From NCBI GenBank assembly GCA_031259035.1, contig JAIRLZ010000063.1, forward strand, positions 1-14,735: 14,735 bases of DNA. The letters are read 5' to 3'. This document shows positions 6,532 to 13,227 of this stretch, piece after piece. The stretch's first letter is position 1. The number at the start of each line of letters is the position of its first letter. The position numbers were made by a program, and so were the translations under genes. This DNA comes from Treponema sp. Its GTDB lineage: Bacteria; Spirochaetota; Spirochaetia; Treponematales; Breznakiellaceae. The notes beneath the pieces were generated by a model. That model did no database searches. It saw only the letters and a program-made list of their open reading frames with translations, and was not told where the DNA came from.

Positions 6532-7914
6532 ATGAATATGATTTCTTTCGATACTATCAAAGTCATCAAAGCTGATATTGCGGGGCTGTCGGTTTTCGCT
6601 TCCATCCGGCAAGAGCCTCTCATGCGGGCGTTCCTCGCCTTGCTTGACGCTTCGGAAGCCGGCGCCCAAGCCATTATTGGCGCATGGGGCGGTTTTATGG
6701 CGGCTTTTCTCGCCCGCCAAGACTTCGCCCGGCAAGGTTCTGGAGCAGATTCCTCAACATGGCGTTCGGCTGTGGCGTCTCTTGTCATCCACGCGGATAA
6801 TGAATTCACCCGTACCGCTGAGGGGAAAAACACGGAACTATCTCCGCTCTTGAAAACGCTCGCAAACATAGACCTTGAGCGGCTTTTTCGCATCGCCTCC
6901 TTTGATGTGAGCGGCTTTGGCTTCACTACGGCGGATGCGGCGCGGAAAGCCGGCTTGGAGGCCGCGGCGGCCCATATTGAGGCGTACGCCCGCGCCTTGT
7001 GGGAAGCGGAAACGTTGGCGAAGAAATCGCTGGCGGAAAAGATCGCATGGAGCGGAGAGCGGCTTTCCGCGCATATACGGGCAAAAGGAGCGGGGATTCT
7101 GGGGCAATACGCGGCGTTTCGCTGGAACGGCACCGCCGATAGCGCCTCCGGCGTGTCGGGCGGTCGCGTCCTTCATGTGCAGCCGGTGCGCAACCCTGAT
7201 CCGGTAAAACTTTCGGACCTTTTCGGGTATGAAGACCAGCGGAATGTGGTCATCGCAAATACCATGCGCTTTCTGGAAGGGAAAGCCGCAAACAACCTCC
7301 TGTTGTACGGAGATAGGGGAACCGGCAAATCGGCGACCGTTAAGGCGGTCTGCAATGAATACGCTGAACGGGGCTTGCGGCTTGTCGAGGTTCATAAAGA
7401 AATCATGCAGATTCAAACCATTATGGAAGAACTTTCGATGCGGGGACCGCGTTTTGTCATCTTCATTGACGACCTTTCTTTTGAAACAACGGACGACTCC
7501 TTCACCGGTTTGAAAGCCCTCCTTGAAGGCGGCGTTGAGAAAAAACCGGAAAACATCGTTGTGTACGCCACGAGCAACCGGCGGCATTTCGTAAAAGAAC
7601 ATTCCATTCAGAGCGACGCTCCCCGCGCTTTTGACGCGATGCAGGAACAACTCTCCCTAGCCGATCGGTTCGGGCTTACCGTGGTGTTTACCGCGCCGGA
7701 TCAGGAGGAATTTCTCTCCATTGCCGAGCGAATGGCGGAACGGCGGGGGCTTTTCGATACGGATGGGCGGGATTCCCCCTCGTCTTCCGCGCTTCGGGAA
7801 AAATTCCGCGAGAACGCCACGCGGTGGGAACGCTGGTTCAACGGACGCTCGCCCCGTACCGCCGCGCAGTTTGTAGAGTGGGTTTCCAATGGGGATGGCT
7901 TTCCGTGGGAATAA
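6532..7914 (+). CDS. AAA-type ATPase, DUF815 family
   Basis: 460-residue cytoplasmic ATPase. The C-terminal half carries a full AAA core: Walker A GDRGTGKS (260-267), Walker B FVIFIDDL (308-315), a sensor-1-like TSN (347-349) and LADRFG (376-381). The order and spacing match the DUF815 family, widespread and poorly characterised AAA proteins. The N-terminal 200 residues are a helical, Ala-rich region that is probably family-specific. The start is uncertain: ATG at 6532 and 6538 are both possible. Neither has a good ribosome-binding site; only a GGA within the palindrome arm lies upstream. The gene follows the cyclase by 201 bases of repeats and converges with the minus-strand gene ending at 7979. 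Its substrate is unknown. A role in remodelling a protein or nucleic acid complex is inference. Confidence 0.85.
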   Translation: MNMISFDTIKVIKADIAGLSVFASIRQEPLMRAFLALLDASEAGAQAIIGAWGGFMAAFLARQDFARQGSGADSSTWRSAVASLVIHADNEFTRTAEGKNTELSPLLKTLANIDLERLFRIASFDVSGFGFTTADAARKAGLEAAAAHIEAYARALWEAETLAKKSLAEKIAWSGERLSAHIRAKGAGILGQYAAFRWNGTADSASGVSGGRVLHVQPVRNPDPVKLSDLFGYEDQRNVVIANTMRFLEGKAANNLLLYGDRGTGKSATVKAVCNEYAERGLRLVEVHKEIMQIQTIMEELSMRGPRFVIFIDDLSFETTDDSFTGLKALLEGGVEKKPENIVVYATSNRRHFVKEHSIQSDAPRAFDAMQEQLSLADRFGLTVVFTAPDQEEFLSIAERMAERRGLFDTDGRDSPSSSALREKFRENATRWERWFNGRSPRTAAQFVEWVSNGDGFPWE

Positions 7915-7946
7915 TGAAGCGCGATTGAACCGGGGAAAACAATGCG

Positions 7947-7986
7947 TGCAAGGAACGCCGCGCAGGGCGCCGCCGCGTTCATTGCA
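7947..7986. terminator. Candidate bidirectional terminator between convergent genes
   Basis: Imperfect stem TGCAA-G-GAACGC (7947-7958) with GCGTTC-A-TTGCA (7975-7986), with a single G/A mismatch. It sits between the convergent stops at 7914 and 7979 and overlaps the last codons of the minus-strand gene. T-runs on either side are weak. Confidence 0.4.
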
Positions 7987-9385
7987 ATAATTCCCGCATA
8001 ATTTCGGCTAAATCCAGCTGGTTTTTTGGGTTGCTCAAGAAGCGCAGCGCTTCCCTGCTTGCCGCGACGACCGCCTGATCCCGCAAATTCGCCGGCGAGA
8101 ACGCGCCGGGCGGCGTCGTTATTGTTTCGCTGCGCCTTGTTTCGCCGGTAACCAGGTCGTACAGCGCGAAACGGCACGACGCGGCGATCAAGGGCGGCAG
8201 CTTGTATTCGGGTATGCCTTCTTCCAACTGCGTCTCCGCATGGCAAATGACGAGATAGCGGGCGGAAACGGACGCGGCGTTCCGGCTGATGTAGGAGACA
8301 AGCCCGTCCTCGTCAATGGCGCCGGAGGTGTATTGGCTTGGAATGGAGAAGCTCGCGGCTTGCAAGCCGAATTGCCGCGCCGCAATGCTTTTGAATTGGC
8401 TTATGACGATTTCATTGCCGGCGACAACGCCGCTCTGGGTCTGTATTGTTTCCGATCCAACAATGATGTATTTCGAGGAATCTTTCATGGAGGCGACTGC
8501 GGCTTTCAGTCCGGCGAGCGCCGCCGCGTGGCCGCTTCCATCGCGGGGCGCCAGTACAAGCGTGGCGCCTTCGCGCCGGATGGAGAACAGAGCGGTGTTT
8601 TGCAGCGCCCGCAGCAATCCGTCGTAGTATTTCGCGGCGCCGTATACGATGCGGGCGTTGCAGGCGAGAGAGCCGGACGGCGCGTCCACAATGATGATGT
8701 CCGCGAAGACGACCGCGTTTCTATACACTTTTTTAATGAAACCATCCATCTGTTCCGCTATGCGCGCGTCTTCCACAGCGATAATGACGCAGGCGCTATG
8801 CAGCCACGCGGAGTAATCCTGAAACCCGGCTGGCGCGGCGCCCGCCTTGCCCGCTCCAGCCGGAGGCGCCAGCCCTTTTTGGACGAAAAAGCCGTAGGCG
8901 CGGAACGCCGCCATTTCGTTGTCAAGGTACGCCAGGGCTTTGTTGTAGTCTTCCCGGCTTATTGACGCCAGTACGCGGGCCACATAGCCGCCGCCCGCGC
9001 GCTCAATTTTCCGCGCCGCTTCCCGAACTCCGGTGAGCCGCACGCCCGCGGAAAAAGAGGCGGTTTCCACCGAAAGGGTGTAGGCGTCCTCAACGCCGCT
9101 CGCGTACCCTTCGGACTGTACGGTGAGATCGGTTTGCCCTTGAAAATGGGTTCCGATAGAGTAGGCCAGGCTCCGAACCGCGTCCCGCCATGCGTCCGCG
9201 AGCGCGGCTTGCTCGGTTGGCGAGGGCTGGGACACGCCGGCGCTGTACACGGTTGAGTCCGTGTCCCGCGGCGGGCGTATGTCCCAGTCCGCCGGTATTT
9301 GCGCGAAGAGCGGCGCATAGAGCGGCGCGAAGATCGGCGCGAGGAGCGCAAAGACAAGAAAAAATGAAAAAAGATGTCGTTTCAT
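7979..9385 (-). CDS. Secreted LPP20-like envelope protein (468 aa)
   Basis: 468-residue exported protein. It has a signal peptide (MKRHLFSFFLVFALLAP...) whose end is built from short repeats, APIFAPLYAPLFAQ, encoded by about four 12-bp tandem units (9303-9350). No lipobox is seen. Residues 45-145 resemble an LPP20/FlgP-type domain: YSAGVSQPSPTEQAALADAWRDAV, then a long helical and beta stretch ending GGYVARVLASI. The same pattern recurs in the C-terminal half of the gene product at 13225-14280. Residues 190-460 hold alternating strands and helices (DIIIVDAPSG, YIIVGSETI, YLVICHAET, FALYDLVTGETRRSE) that look like CsgG/LpoB-type modules, without a firm match. The start is set by AAGGAGA (9390-9396). 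The stop of the upstream GxxExxY gene lies 11 bases before this start, so the two are probably co-transcribed. LPP20-like proteins are typically outer-membrane-associated; function here is unknown. Confidence 0.75.
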   Translation of the reverse strand: MKRHLFSFFLVFALLAPIFAPLYAPLFAQIPADWDIRPPRDTDSTVYSAGVSQPSPTEQAALADAWRDAVRSLAYSIGTHFQGQTDLTVQSEGYASGVEDAYTLSVETASFSAGVRLTGVREAARKIERAGGGYVARVLASISREDYNKALAYLDNEMAAFRAYGFFVQKGLAPPAGAGKAGAAPAGFQDYSAWLHSACVIIAVEDARIAEQMDGFIKKVYRNAVVFADIIIVDAPSGSLACNARIVYGAAKYYDGLLRALQNTALFSIRREGATLVLAPRDGSGHAAALAGLKAAVASMKDSSKYIIVGSETIQTQSGVVAGNEIVISQFKSIAARQFGLQAASFSIPSQYTSGAIDEDGLVSYISRNAASVSARYLVICHAETQLEEGIPEYKLPPLIAASCRFALYDLVTGETRRSETITTPPGAFSPANLRDQAVVAASREALRFLSNPKNQLDLAEIMRELLQ

Positions 9386-9396
9386 AGGGTCTCCTT

Positions 9397-9780
9397 TTAA
9401 TGTATGACGCGGAGTATTTCCGCTTTTGGGTGCGCGGCGAAATTAACCAACAGCCCCAATCTAAAGCCTGTGGCCGCCAGATAATTGACCACTTGCGCTT
9501 TGTGCGTTTCGGCTAATTTTGCCACGGCTTTTATTTCCACAATTATGTTTCCAAAGCACACAAAGTCCGCTCTGTAAGTTTGTTTCAACGCCTTGCCGTC
9601 ATAGTATACGGGGAGGGCTTTTTGCGCTTCAAAGGGGATGTCCGCTTTCTCCAGTTCAATTTCCAGCGCTTCTTGATATACGGCTTCCAGAAATCCGCTT
9701 CCCAGTTTTCTATTCACTTCAAAGATACACGCTTGGATGCGGTAACATTCGTCTTTATACAGGAGTGTTTCAGTGTTCAT
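9397..9780 (-). CDS. GxxExxY protein (PD-(D/E)XK nuclease-like fold)
   Basis: 127-residue cytoplasmic protein of the GxxExxY family. The name-giving motif is GFLEAVY (29-35). Nuclease-like core residues follow: Asp 72 in RADFV, Glu 82 and Lys 84 in VEIKA, and Gln 96 in the QVVNYL helix, as in the PD-(D/E)XK superfamily. Length is typical. The open frame continues 29 codons upstream, but that extension (Cys-rich, encoded by the repeat region) is unlike the family. The ATG at 9780 gives the expected N-terminus, though no good ribosome-binding site precedes it. Its function is unsettled; the fold suggests a nucleic acid role. It is the only apparently cytoplasmic protein in a run of secreted proteins and sits beside a tandem-repeat array, a context that may be meaningful. 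Confidence 0.85.
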   Translation of the reverse strand: MNTETLLYKDECYRIQACIFEVNRKLGSGFLEAVYQEALEIELEKADIPFEAQKALPVYYDGKALKQTYRADFVCFGNIIVEIKAVAKLAETHKAQVVNYLAATGFRLGLLVNFAAHPKAEILRVIH

Positions 9781-9847
9781 GGTGATAGTATAGAACACTA
9801 ACCGCATGAACGGAAGACACGGACAATACGAACAATACGAACAGCAA

Positions 9848-10034
9848 GACACGAACTGCACGAACAAAGAACACGAACTGCACGAACAAAGAACACTAAC
9901 TGCACGAACTCGTGGTTTCTAGCGCCGATGGCTAACGACAAGTTCGTGTTTGTTCGTGTCAAACCACGACGCTATCACAAGGAACACACGCAAAAATCAC
10001 AACCCCGCGCAATCCGTTCGTGCGGTTCGTGTCC
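9848..10034. repeat. ACACGAAC-bounded spacer repeat, copy A
   Basis: Begins GACACGAAC (9848-9856) and ends GTTCGTGTCC (10025-10034), one base before the stop codon of the minus-strand gene at 10035. It shares the block CTAGCGCCGATGGCTAAC and the block AACCACGACGCTATCACAAG with copies B and C. Its left side is expanded by a 22-bp tandem repeat (9850-9909, 2.7 units). Inner words CGTGGTTT and AAACCACG can pair, so a branched structure is possible. Confidence 0.8.
9850..9909. repeat. 22-bp tandem repeat, 2.7 units
   Basis: Two identical 22-base units (9850-9871, 9872-9893) composed of CACGAACTG plus CACGAACAAAGAA, followed by a partial third unit with one change. It lies at the left end of spacer copy A, about 70 bases upstream of the GxxExxY start codon. 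Such perfect tandem units are prone to slippage. Confidence 0.85.
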
Positions 10035-10904
10035 CTAAAAAGAACGCGCCGCGCGTACGCTGTACGTTTTATTCTTTTCGGTGCCACCCTGATTGCCGCT
10101 GCTGAAATTCTGTATCCCACGCAAGATAGTACCGTCCTGAGAGGAAGACCAGTACCAATCACTCCCTAAATTCTGTATCCCTGACTTCTGTAAATTCATA
10201 TATATAAAATTCAACTCTTCCTTTGATGGAAGATACCAATCAGAATAACCTCCGCCTCTATAGTTTTTAGCGGCCCGTACCGCCTCTTCCCATGTGTAAC
10301 TGCCCAGCAACCTGCTCACTTCCCAACATGTATTTCCTTCTATAAGAAACACTATCCCGCCTCCTGGCCCAACATCCCCTATCTTATACCCTTTCCCGCC
10401 GGACGTCCCAGACTGCACCACCCGTCCCGCTTCGCTGCCCATCCCGGCTATAAACTTGCTCACCAGCGTATTCACCCCGTTGAACATATCCCGCGAACTC
10501 CCGCCCATAAACTCATTCGCGCTGTGCGAAAACTGCCCGCTCGACACGTCCAGTATCTTCACCGTCACCGCATAGTCTCCGCCCATCGCGTCTACCGATC
10601 CGGTTACTATGTAGCTGATGTTCTGCAGTTGCAGCTTCACTATGTTCTCCTTGCTCGATATGCCGCTCACCTGTATCCGCTGGTTCTCCAGCAGCGCGTC
10701 TATCTCCTCCCGCGAGATGACCTGATACTTCCCGCTTGACACCATCTGGTTTTCCACCAAATTCCGCACCGTCACCGCGTCCACTCGCGTCTTATCCGTA
10801 CTGACGTTTGTCGTGAACGCCACCACCGCCAATCGGGGCAGCCCCTGGGCGTACGCATTGCACGCCAACCCGCATAAAAGCGCGGCCAACACTAACTTCT
10901 TCAT
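10035..10904 (-). CDS. Secreted CsgG/LpoB-like protein with C-terminal DUF1566 (Lcl-type) domain, paralogue 1
   Basis: 289-residue exported protein. It has a signal peptide MKKLVLAALLCGLACNAYA with cleavage after Ala 19. Residues 22-164 form a CsgG/LpoB-like domain (LPRLAVVAFTTNVS, YQVISREEIDALLENQ, ISYIVTGSVDAMGGDYAV). A linker leads to a DUF1566/Lcl-type C-terminus (173-289) with YKIGDVGPGGGIVF, DWYLPSKEEL, WYWSSSQ (250-256) and the final YSVRAARSF. That domain type has a C-type-lectin/FGE-like fold in known relatives. The first 164 residues differ at only 13 positions from the paralogue at 12004-12981, whereas the C-terminal pocket region differs strongly. The start is set by AAGGAGA (10910-10916). 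Spacer copies flank it on both sides. Its role is probably ligand binding or envelope assembly; the ligand is unknown. Confidence 0.85.
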   Translation of the reverse strand: MKKLVLAALLCGLACNAYAQGLPRLAVVAFTTNVSTDKTRVDAVTVRNLVENQMVSSGKYQVISREEIDALLENQRIQVSGISSKENIVKLQLQNISYIVTGSVDAMGGDYAVTVKILDVSSGQFSHSANEFMGGSSRDMFNGVNTLVSKFIAGMGSEAGRVVQSGTSGGKGYKIGDVGPGGGIVFLIEGNTCWEVSRLLGSYTWEEAVRAAKNYRGGGYSDWYLPSKEELNFIYMNLQKSGIQNLGSDWYWSSSQDGTILRGIQNFSSGNQGGTEKNKTYSVRAARSF

Positions 10905-10925
10905 AGTTTTCTCCTTAAAAAATCA

Positions 10926-11091
10926 GAACACGAACAGCACGAACAAAGAACACGAACCGCACGAACTCGTTGTTTCTAGCGCCGATGGCTAACGGCATGT
11001 TCATTCCTGTTTGTGTCAAACCACGACGCTATCACAAGGAACACCCGCAAAAACCACAGCCCCGCGCAACCCGTTAGTGCGGTTCGTGTCC
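10926..11091. repeat. ACACGAAC-bounded spacer repeat, copy B
   Basis: Starts GAACACGAAC (10926-10935) and ends GTTCGTGTCC (11082-11091), directly abutting the stop codon (11092-11094) of the YfaP-like gene. It contains the shared blocks CTAGCGCCGATGGCTAAC and AACCACGACGCTATCACAAG. On the left only 9 bases separate it from the ribosome-binding site of the gene at 10904. Confidence 0.8.
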
Positions 11092-11838
11092 TTATTCAAC
11101 CACTCCATTCACAATCCTGCACACCCTCCACAGGTTGCCCGCCGCATCGCCCGGTACGACAAACGTATGAACCAGTTGATTCTCGTTGTATATCCGCACC
11201 GTGGTGCCGGATTTTGACAAGGCGCGGGAAGAAGCCGATCTCCCGTTTGTATAATCATGCGCATACACGTGATACACCCGCGAAGCGTCAAGCTCCATCA
11301 CGGTGATGGTCTCGGGGCCAAAGCCGTTGCGGTCGTCCCGGTCAAGGGCAGCGGAACCGTCCGCCGCGCCGCGCATGTTCCAAAACGAGATGTGATACCC
11401 GCCTTCCTGCTCAAAGTGCAGGTCAAGATCGGACGGATTCTCGCCCCAGTCAAGCGTAATGCGGAAATAGCCGCCGGGCATGACCGGAGACATTGAAAAC
11501 CGGCTCTCAAACACATTGTTCAGCTTCACTTCAAACTCAATCAGGGTGGAAATGAAGCCCGCTTTGGAAAACGTCAAGGTGTAAAACCCGTCTTCCTGCT
11601 CTGGAAAGGCGATGATCCCTTCCCTGTCCGTGGCGAAATTCCCGATGCCCGCCACGGCTACAACGGCGCCTTCAATGGGTTTGCCGTCAAGAGCGTTCGC
11701 AAAGCGCAGCGGAATAAGCCCGTCCATCTTGAGTTTCATCATCCGGTTGAGGACGCGGAGGTCTTCCGTCCCTGTCTGCCCGAATGCCGCGCCGATTAAT
11801 CCCGCGCCCAATATCAGGGCCAACACTAGTTTTTTCAT
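11092..11838 (-). CDS. Secreted protein with YfaP-like (DUF2135-type) domain
   Basis: 248-residue exported protein. Its signal peptide MKKLVLALILGAGLIGAAFG (cleavage near residue 20) starts with the same MKKLVLA as the two DUF1566 paralogues. Residues 43-118 look like a carboxypeptidase-regulatory-type beta sandwich (PLRFANALDGKPIEGAVVAV, GFYTLTFSKAGF). Residues 122-235 match the DUF2135 pattern of E. coli YfaP: YFRITLDWGENPSDLDLHF, then FWNMRG and LDRDDRNGFGPETI. Such domains are secreted beta folds of unknown biochemical function. The start is set by AAGGAGA (11844-11850). It lies between spacer copies B and C, inserted between two near-identical paralogues, and only its 5' leader and first codons resemble theirs. 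Confidence 0.78.
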   Translation of the reverse strand: MKKLVLALILGAGLIGAAFGQTGTEDLRVLNRMMKLKMDGLIPLRFANALDGKPIEGAVVAVAGIGNFATDREGIIAFPEQEDGFYTLTFSKAGFISTLIEFEVKLNNVFESRFSMSPVMPGGYFRITLDWGENPSDLDLHFEQEGGYHISFWNMRGAADGSAALDRDDRNGFGPETITVMELDASRVYHVYAHDYTNGRSASSRALSKSGTTVRIYNENQLVHTFVVPGDAAGNLWRVCRIVNGVVE

Positions 11839-11859
11839 AGTTTTCTCCTTAAAAAATCA

Positions 11860-12003
11860 GGACACGAACAGCACGAACTCGTGGTTTCTAGCGCCGATGG
11901 CTAACAACAAGTTCGTTCCTGTTCGTGTCAAACTACGACGCTATCACAAGGAACACGCGCAAAAACCACAGCCCCGCGCAACCCGTTAGTGCGGTTCGTG
12001 TCC
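11860..12003. repeat. ACACGAAC-bounded spacer repeat, copy C (minimal, perfect ends)
   Basis: 144 bp bounded by perfect 10-bp inverted repeats GGACACGAAC (11860-11869) and GTTCGTGTCC (11994-12003). It is the shortest copy and probably the basic unit. The right end directly abuts the stop codon of the gene at 12004. The left end lies 9 bases from the ribosome-binding site of the YfaP-like gene. The interior carries further CACGAAC and GTTCGTG words in opposite orientation, so the transcript could fold into a branched hairpin. Confidence 0.85.
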
Positions 12004-12981
12004 CTAAAAAGAACGCGCCGCGCGCACGCTGTAGGTAAGATTCTTGTAGTAGTGGTACTGATAGCCGCTGCTGAAATTCTGAGCCCACGCATAATAAGTA
12101 TTGCTCTGCGAGGAAGACCAGTACCAATCGTTAGAATTCAAATTCTGATACATCAAATTAAGCTCATCCTTGCTCGGCAAAAACCAGTCCTTATACCCGT
12201 CAAAATCAAGACCCGCGCACAACTGCGCAGCCCGTCCGCTCTCCCCCAACTGCCTCAACCGCTCCACTATAAGCTGCGTGTTCCGCTTCCCGCTTCCCAC
12301 TATTGTTCCAGTTCCAGCTACGTCTCTTCCATACGCCCCCCATTGCGCGGTAAATTCCGTCTCCGCAGGCACCGCTTCCAGATACCGCCACCCGTTGGAG
12401 AACACTCCCTTGTCATAAAACACTATCCCGCCGGCAGGTCCAAAATCCCCTATCTTGTACTCCTTCCCGCCCCCTTTTGACGGCTCCACCTGCACCACTC
12501 GCCCTTCGGCGCTGCCCATCCCAGCTACGAACTTGCTCACCAGCGTACTCACCCCGTTGAACATTTCCCGCGAACTCCCGCCCATAAACTCATCCGCGCT
12601 GTGCGAAAACTGCCCGGTAGGCACGTCCAGCATCTTCACCGTCACCGCATAGTCCCCGCCCATCGCGTTCACAGAACCCGTAACTATGTAGCTGATGTTT
12701 TGCAGTTGCAACTTCACTATGTTCTCCTTGCTCGATATGCCGCTCACCTGTATCCGCTGGTTCTCCAGCAGCGCGTCTATCTCCTCCCGCGATATGACCT
12801 GATACTTCCCGCTTGACACCATCCGGCTTTCCACCAGATTCCGCACCGTCACCGCGTCCACTCGCGTCTTATCCGTACTGACGTTTGTCGTGAACGCCAC
12901 CACCGCCAATCGGGGCAGACCCTGGGCGTACGCATTGTACGCCAATCCGCATAAAAGCGCGGCCAATACTAACTTCTTCAT
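12004..12981 (-). CDS. Secreted CsgG/LpoB-like protein with C-terminal DUF1566 (Lcl-type) domain, paralogue 2
   Basis: 325-residue paralogue of the protein at 10035-10904. It has a signal peptide with cleavage after Ala 19 (AYA), a CsgG/LpoB-like domain (22-164) about 92% identical to the paralogue, and a longer DUF1566 C-terminus (175-325). Residues 190-260 (YDKGVFSNGWRYLEAVPAET, TQLIVERLRQLGESGRAA) are the usual DUF1566 core that is shortened in paralogue 1. DWFLPSKDEL (265-274), WYWSSSQ (286-292) and the terminal YSVRAARSF are shared, but between them Tyr-rich residues replace the other protein's residues. The last part of the gene and the following spacer are nearly identical in DNA to paralogue 1. 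The start is set by AAGGAGA (12987-12993). It is probably envelope-exposed; the ligand is unknown. Confidence 0.85.
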   Translation of the reverse strand: MKKLVLAALLCGLAYNAYAQGLPRLAVVAFTTNVSTDKTRVDAVTVRNLVESRMVSSGKYQVISREEIDALLENQRIQVSGISSKENIVKLQLQNISYIVTGSVNAMGGDYAVTVKMLDVPTGQFSHSADEFMGGSSREMFNGVSTLVSKFVAGMGSAEGRVVQVEPSKGGGKEYKIGDFGPAGGIVFYDKGVFSNGWRYLEAVPAETEFTAQWGAYGRDVAGTGTIVGSGKRNTQLIVERLRQLGESGRAAQLCAGLDFDGYKDWFLPSKDELNLMYQNLNSNDWYWSSSQSNTYYAWAQNFSSGYQYHYYKNLTYSVRAARSF

Positions 12982-13002
12982 ACCTTTCTCCTTAAAAAAT
13001 CA

Positions 13003-13227
13003 GAACACGAACAGCACGAACAAAGAACACGAACAACACGAACTCCTTGTTTCACGCTCCGATGGCTAACAACAGAACACGAACCACACGAACAACACGA
13101 ACTTGTTGCTTCACGCTGCAACGGCTAACAACAAGTTCGTTCCTGTTCGTGTCAAACCACGACGCTATTCCAAGGAACACCCGCAAAAACCACAACCCCG
13201 CGCAATCCGTTAGTGCGGTTCGTGTCA
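13003..13227. repeat. ACACGAAC-bounded spacer repeat, copy D (internally duplicated)
   Basis: Begins GAACACGAAC at 13003 and ends GTTCGTGTCA at 13227. It is longer than the others because its left half is duplicated: the stretch from 13028 recurs from 13087, offset 59 bases, with several differences. The terminal TCA is the complement of the TGA stop of the upstream gene, so here the spacer end contributes the stop codon itself. Confidence 0.78.

Noticed and set aside
6528..7650. Long minus-strand open frames opposite the AAA ATPase
   Set aside because: Overlap a gene with clear Walker motifs; no ribosome-binding sites or recognisable domains.
8240..8965. 241-codon plus-strand frame opposite the LPP20-like gene
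   Set aside because: Antisense to a gene with signal peptide and strong ribosome-binding site; its residue composition is low-complexity and Gly/Arg-rich.
9781..9867. Upstream extension of the GxxExxY protein by 29 residues
   Set aside because: The extension is Cys/Tyr-rich, encoded by repeat-like DNA, and absent from the family's usual N-terminus.
10035..12981. Complete diversity-generating retroelement in the window
   Set aside because: No reverse transcriptase (no YxDD-type protein), no Avd gene and no adenine-rich template copy could be found; only the candidate variable regions are here.
9848..13227. CRISPR array made of the CACGAAC-rich repeats
   Set aside because: Copies are 144-225 bp, about 0.9-1.2 kb apart, separated by genes rather than short unique spacers, and no cas genes are present.
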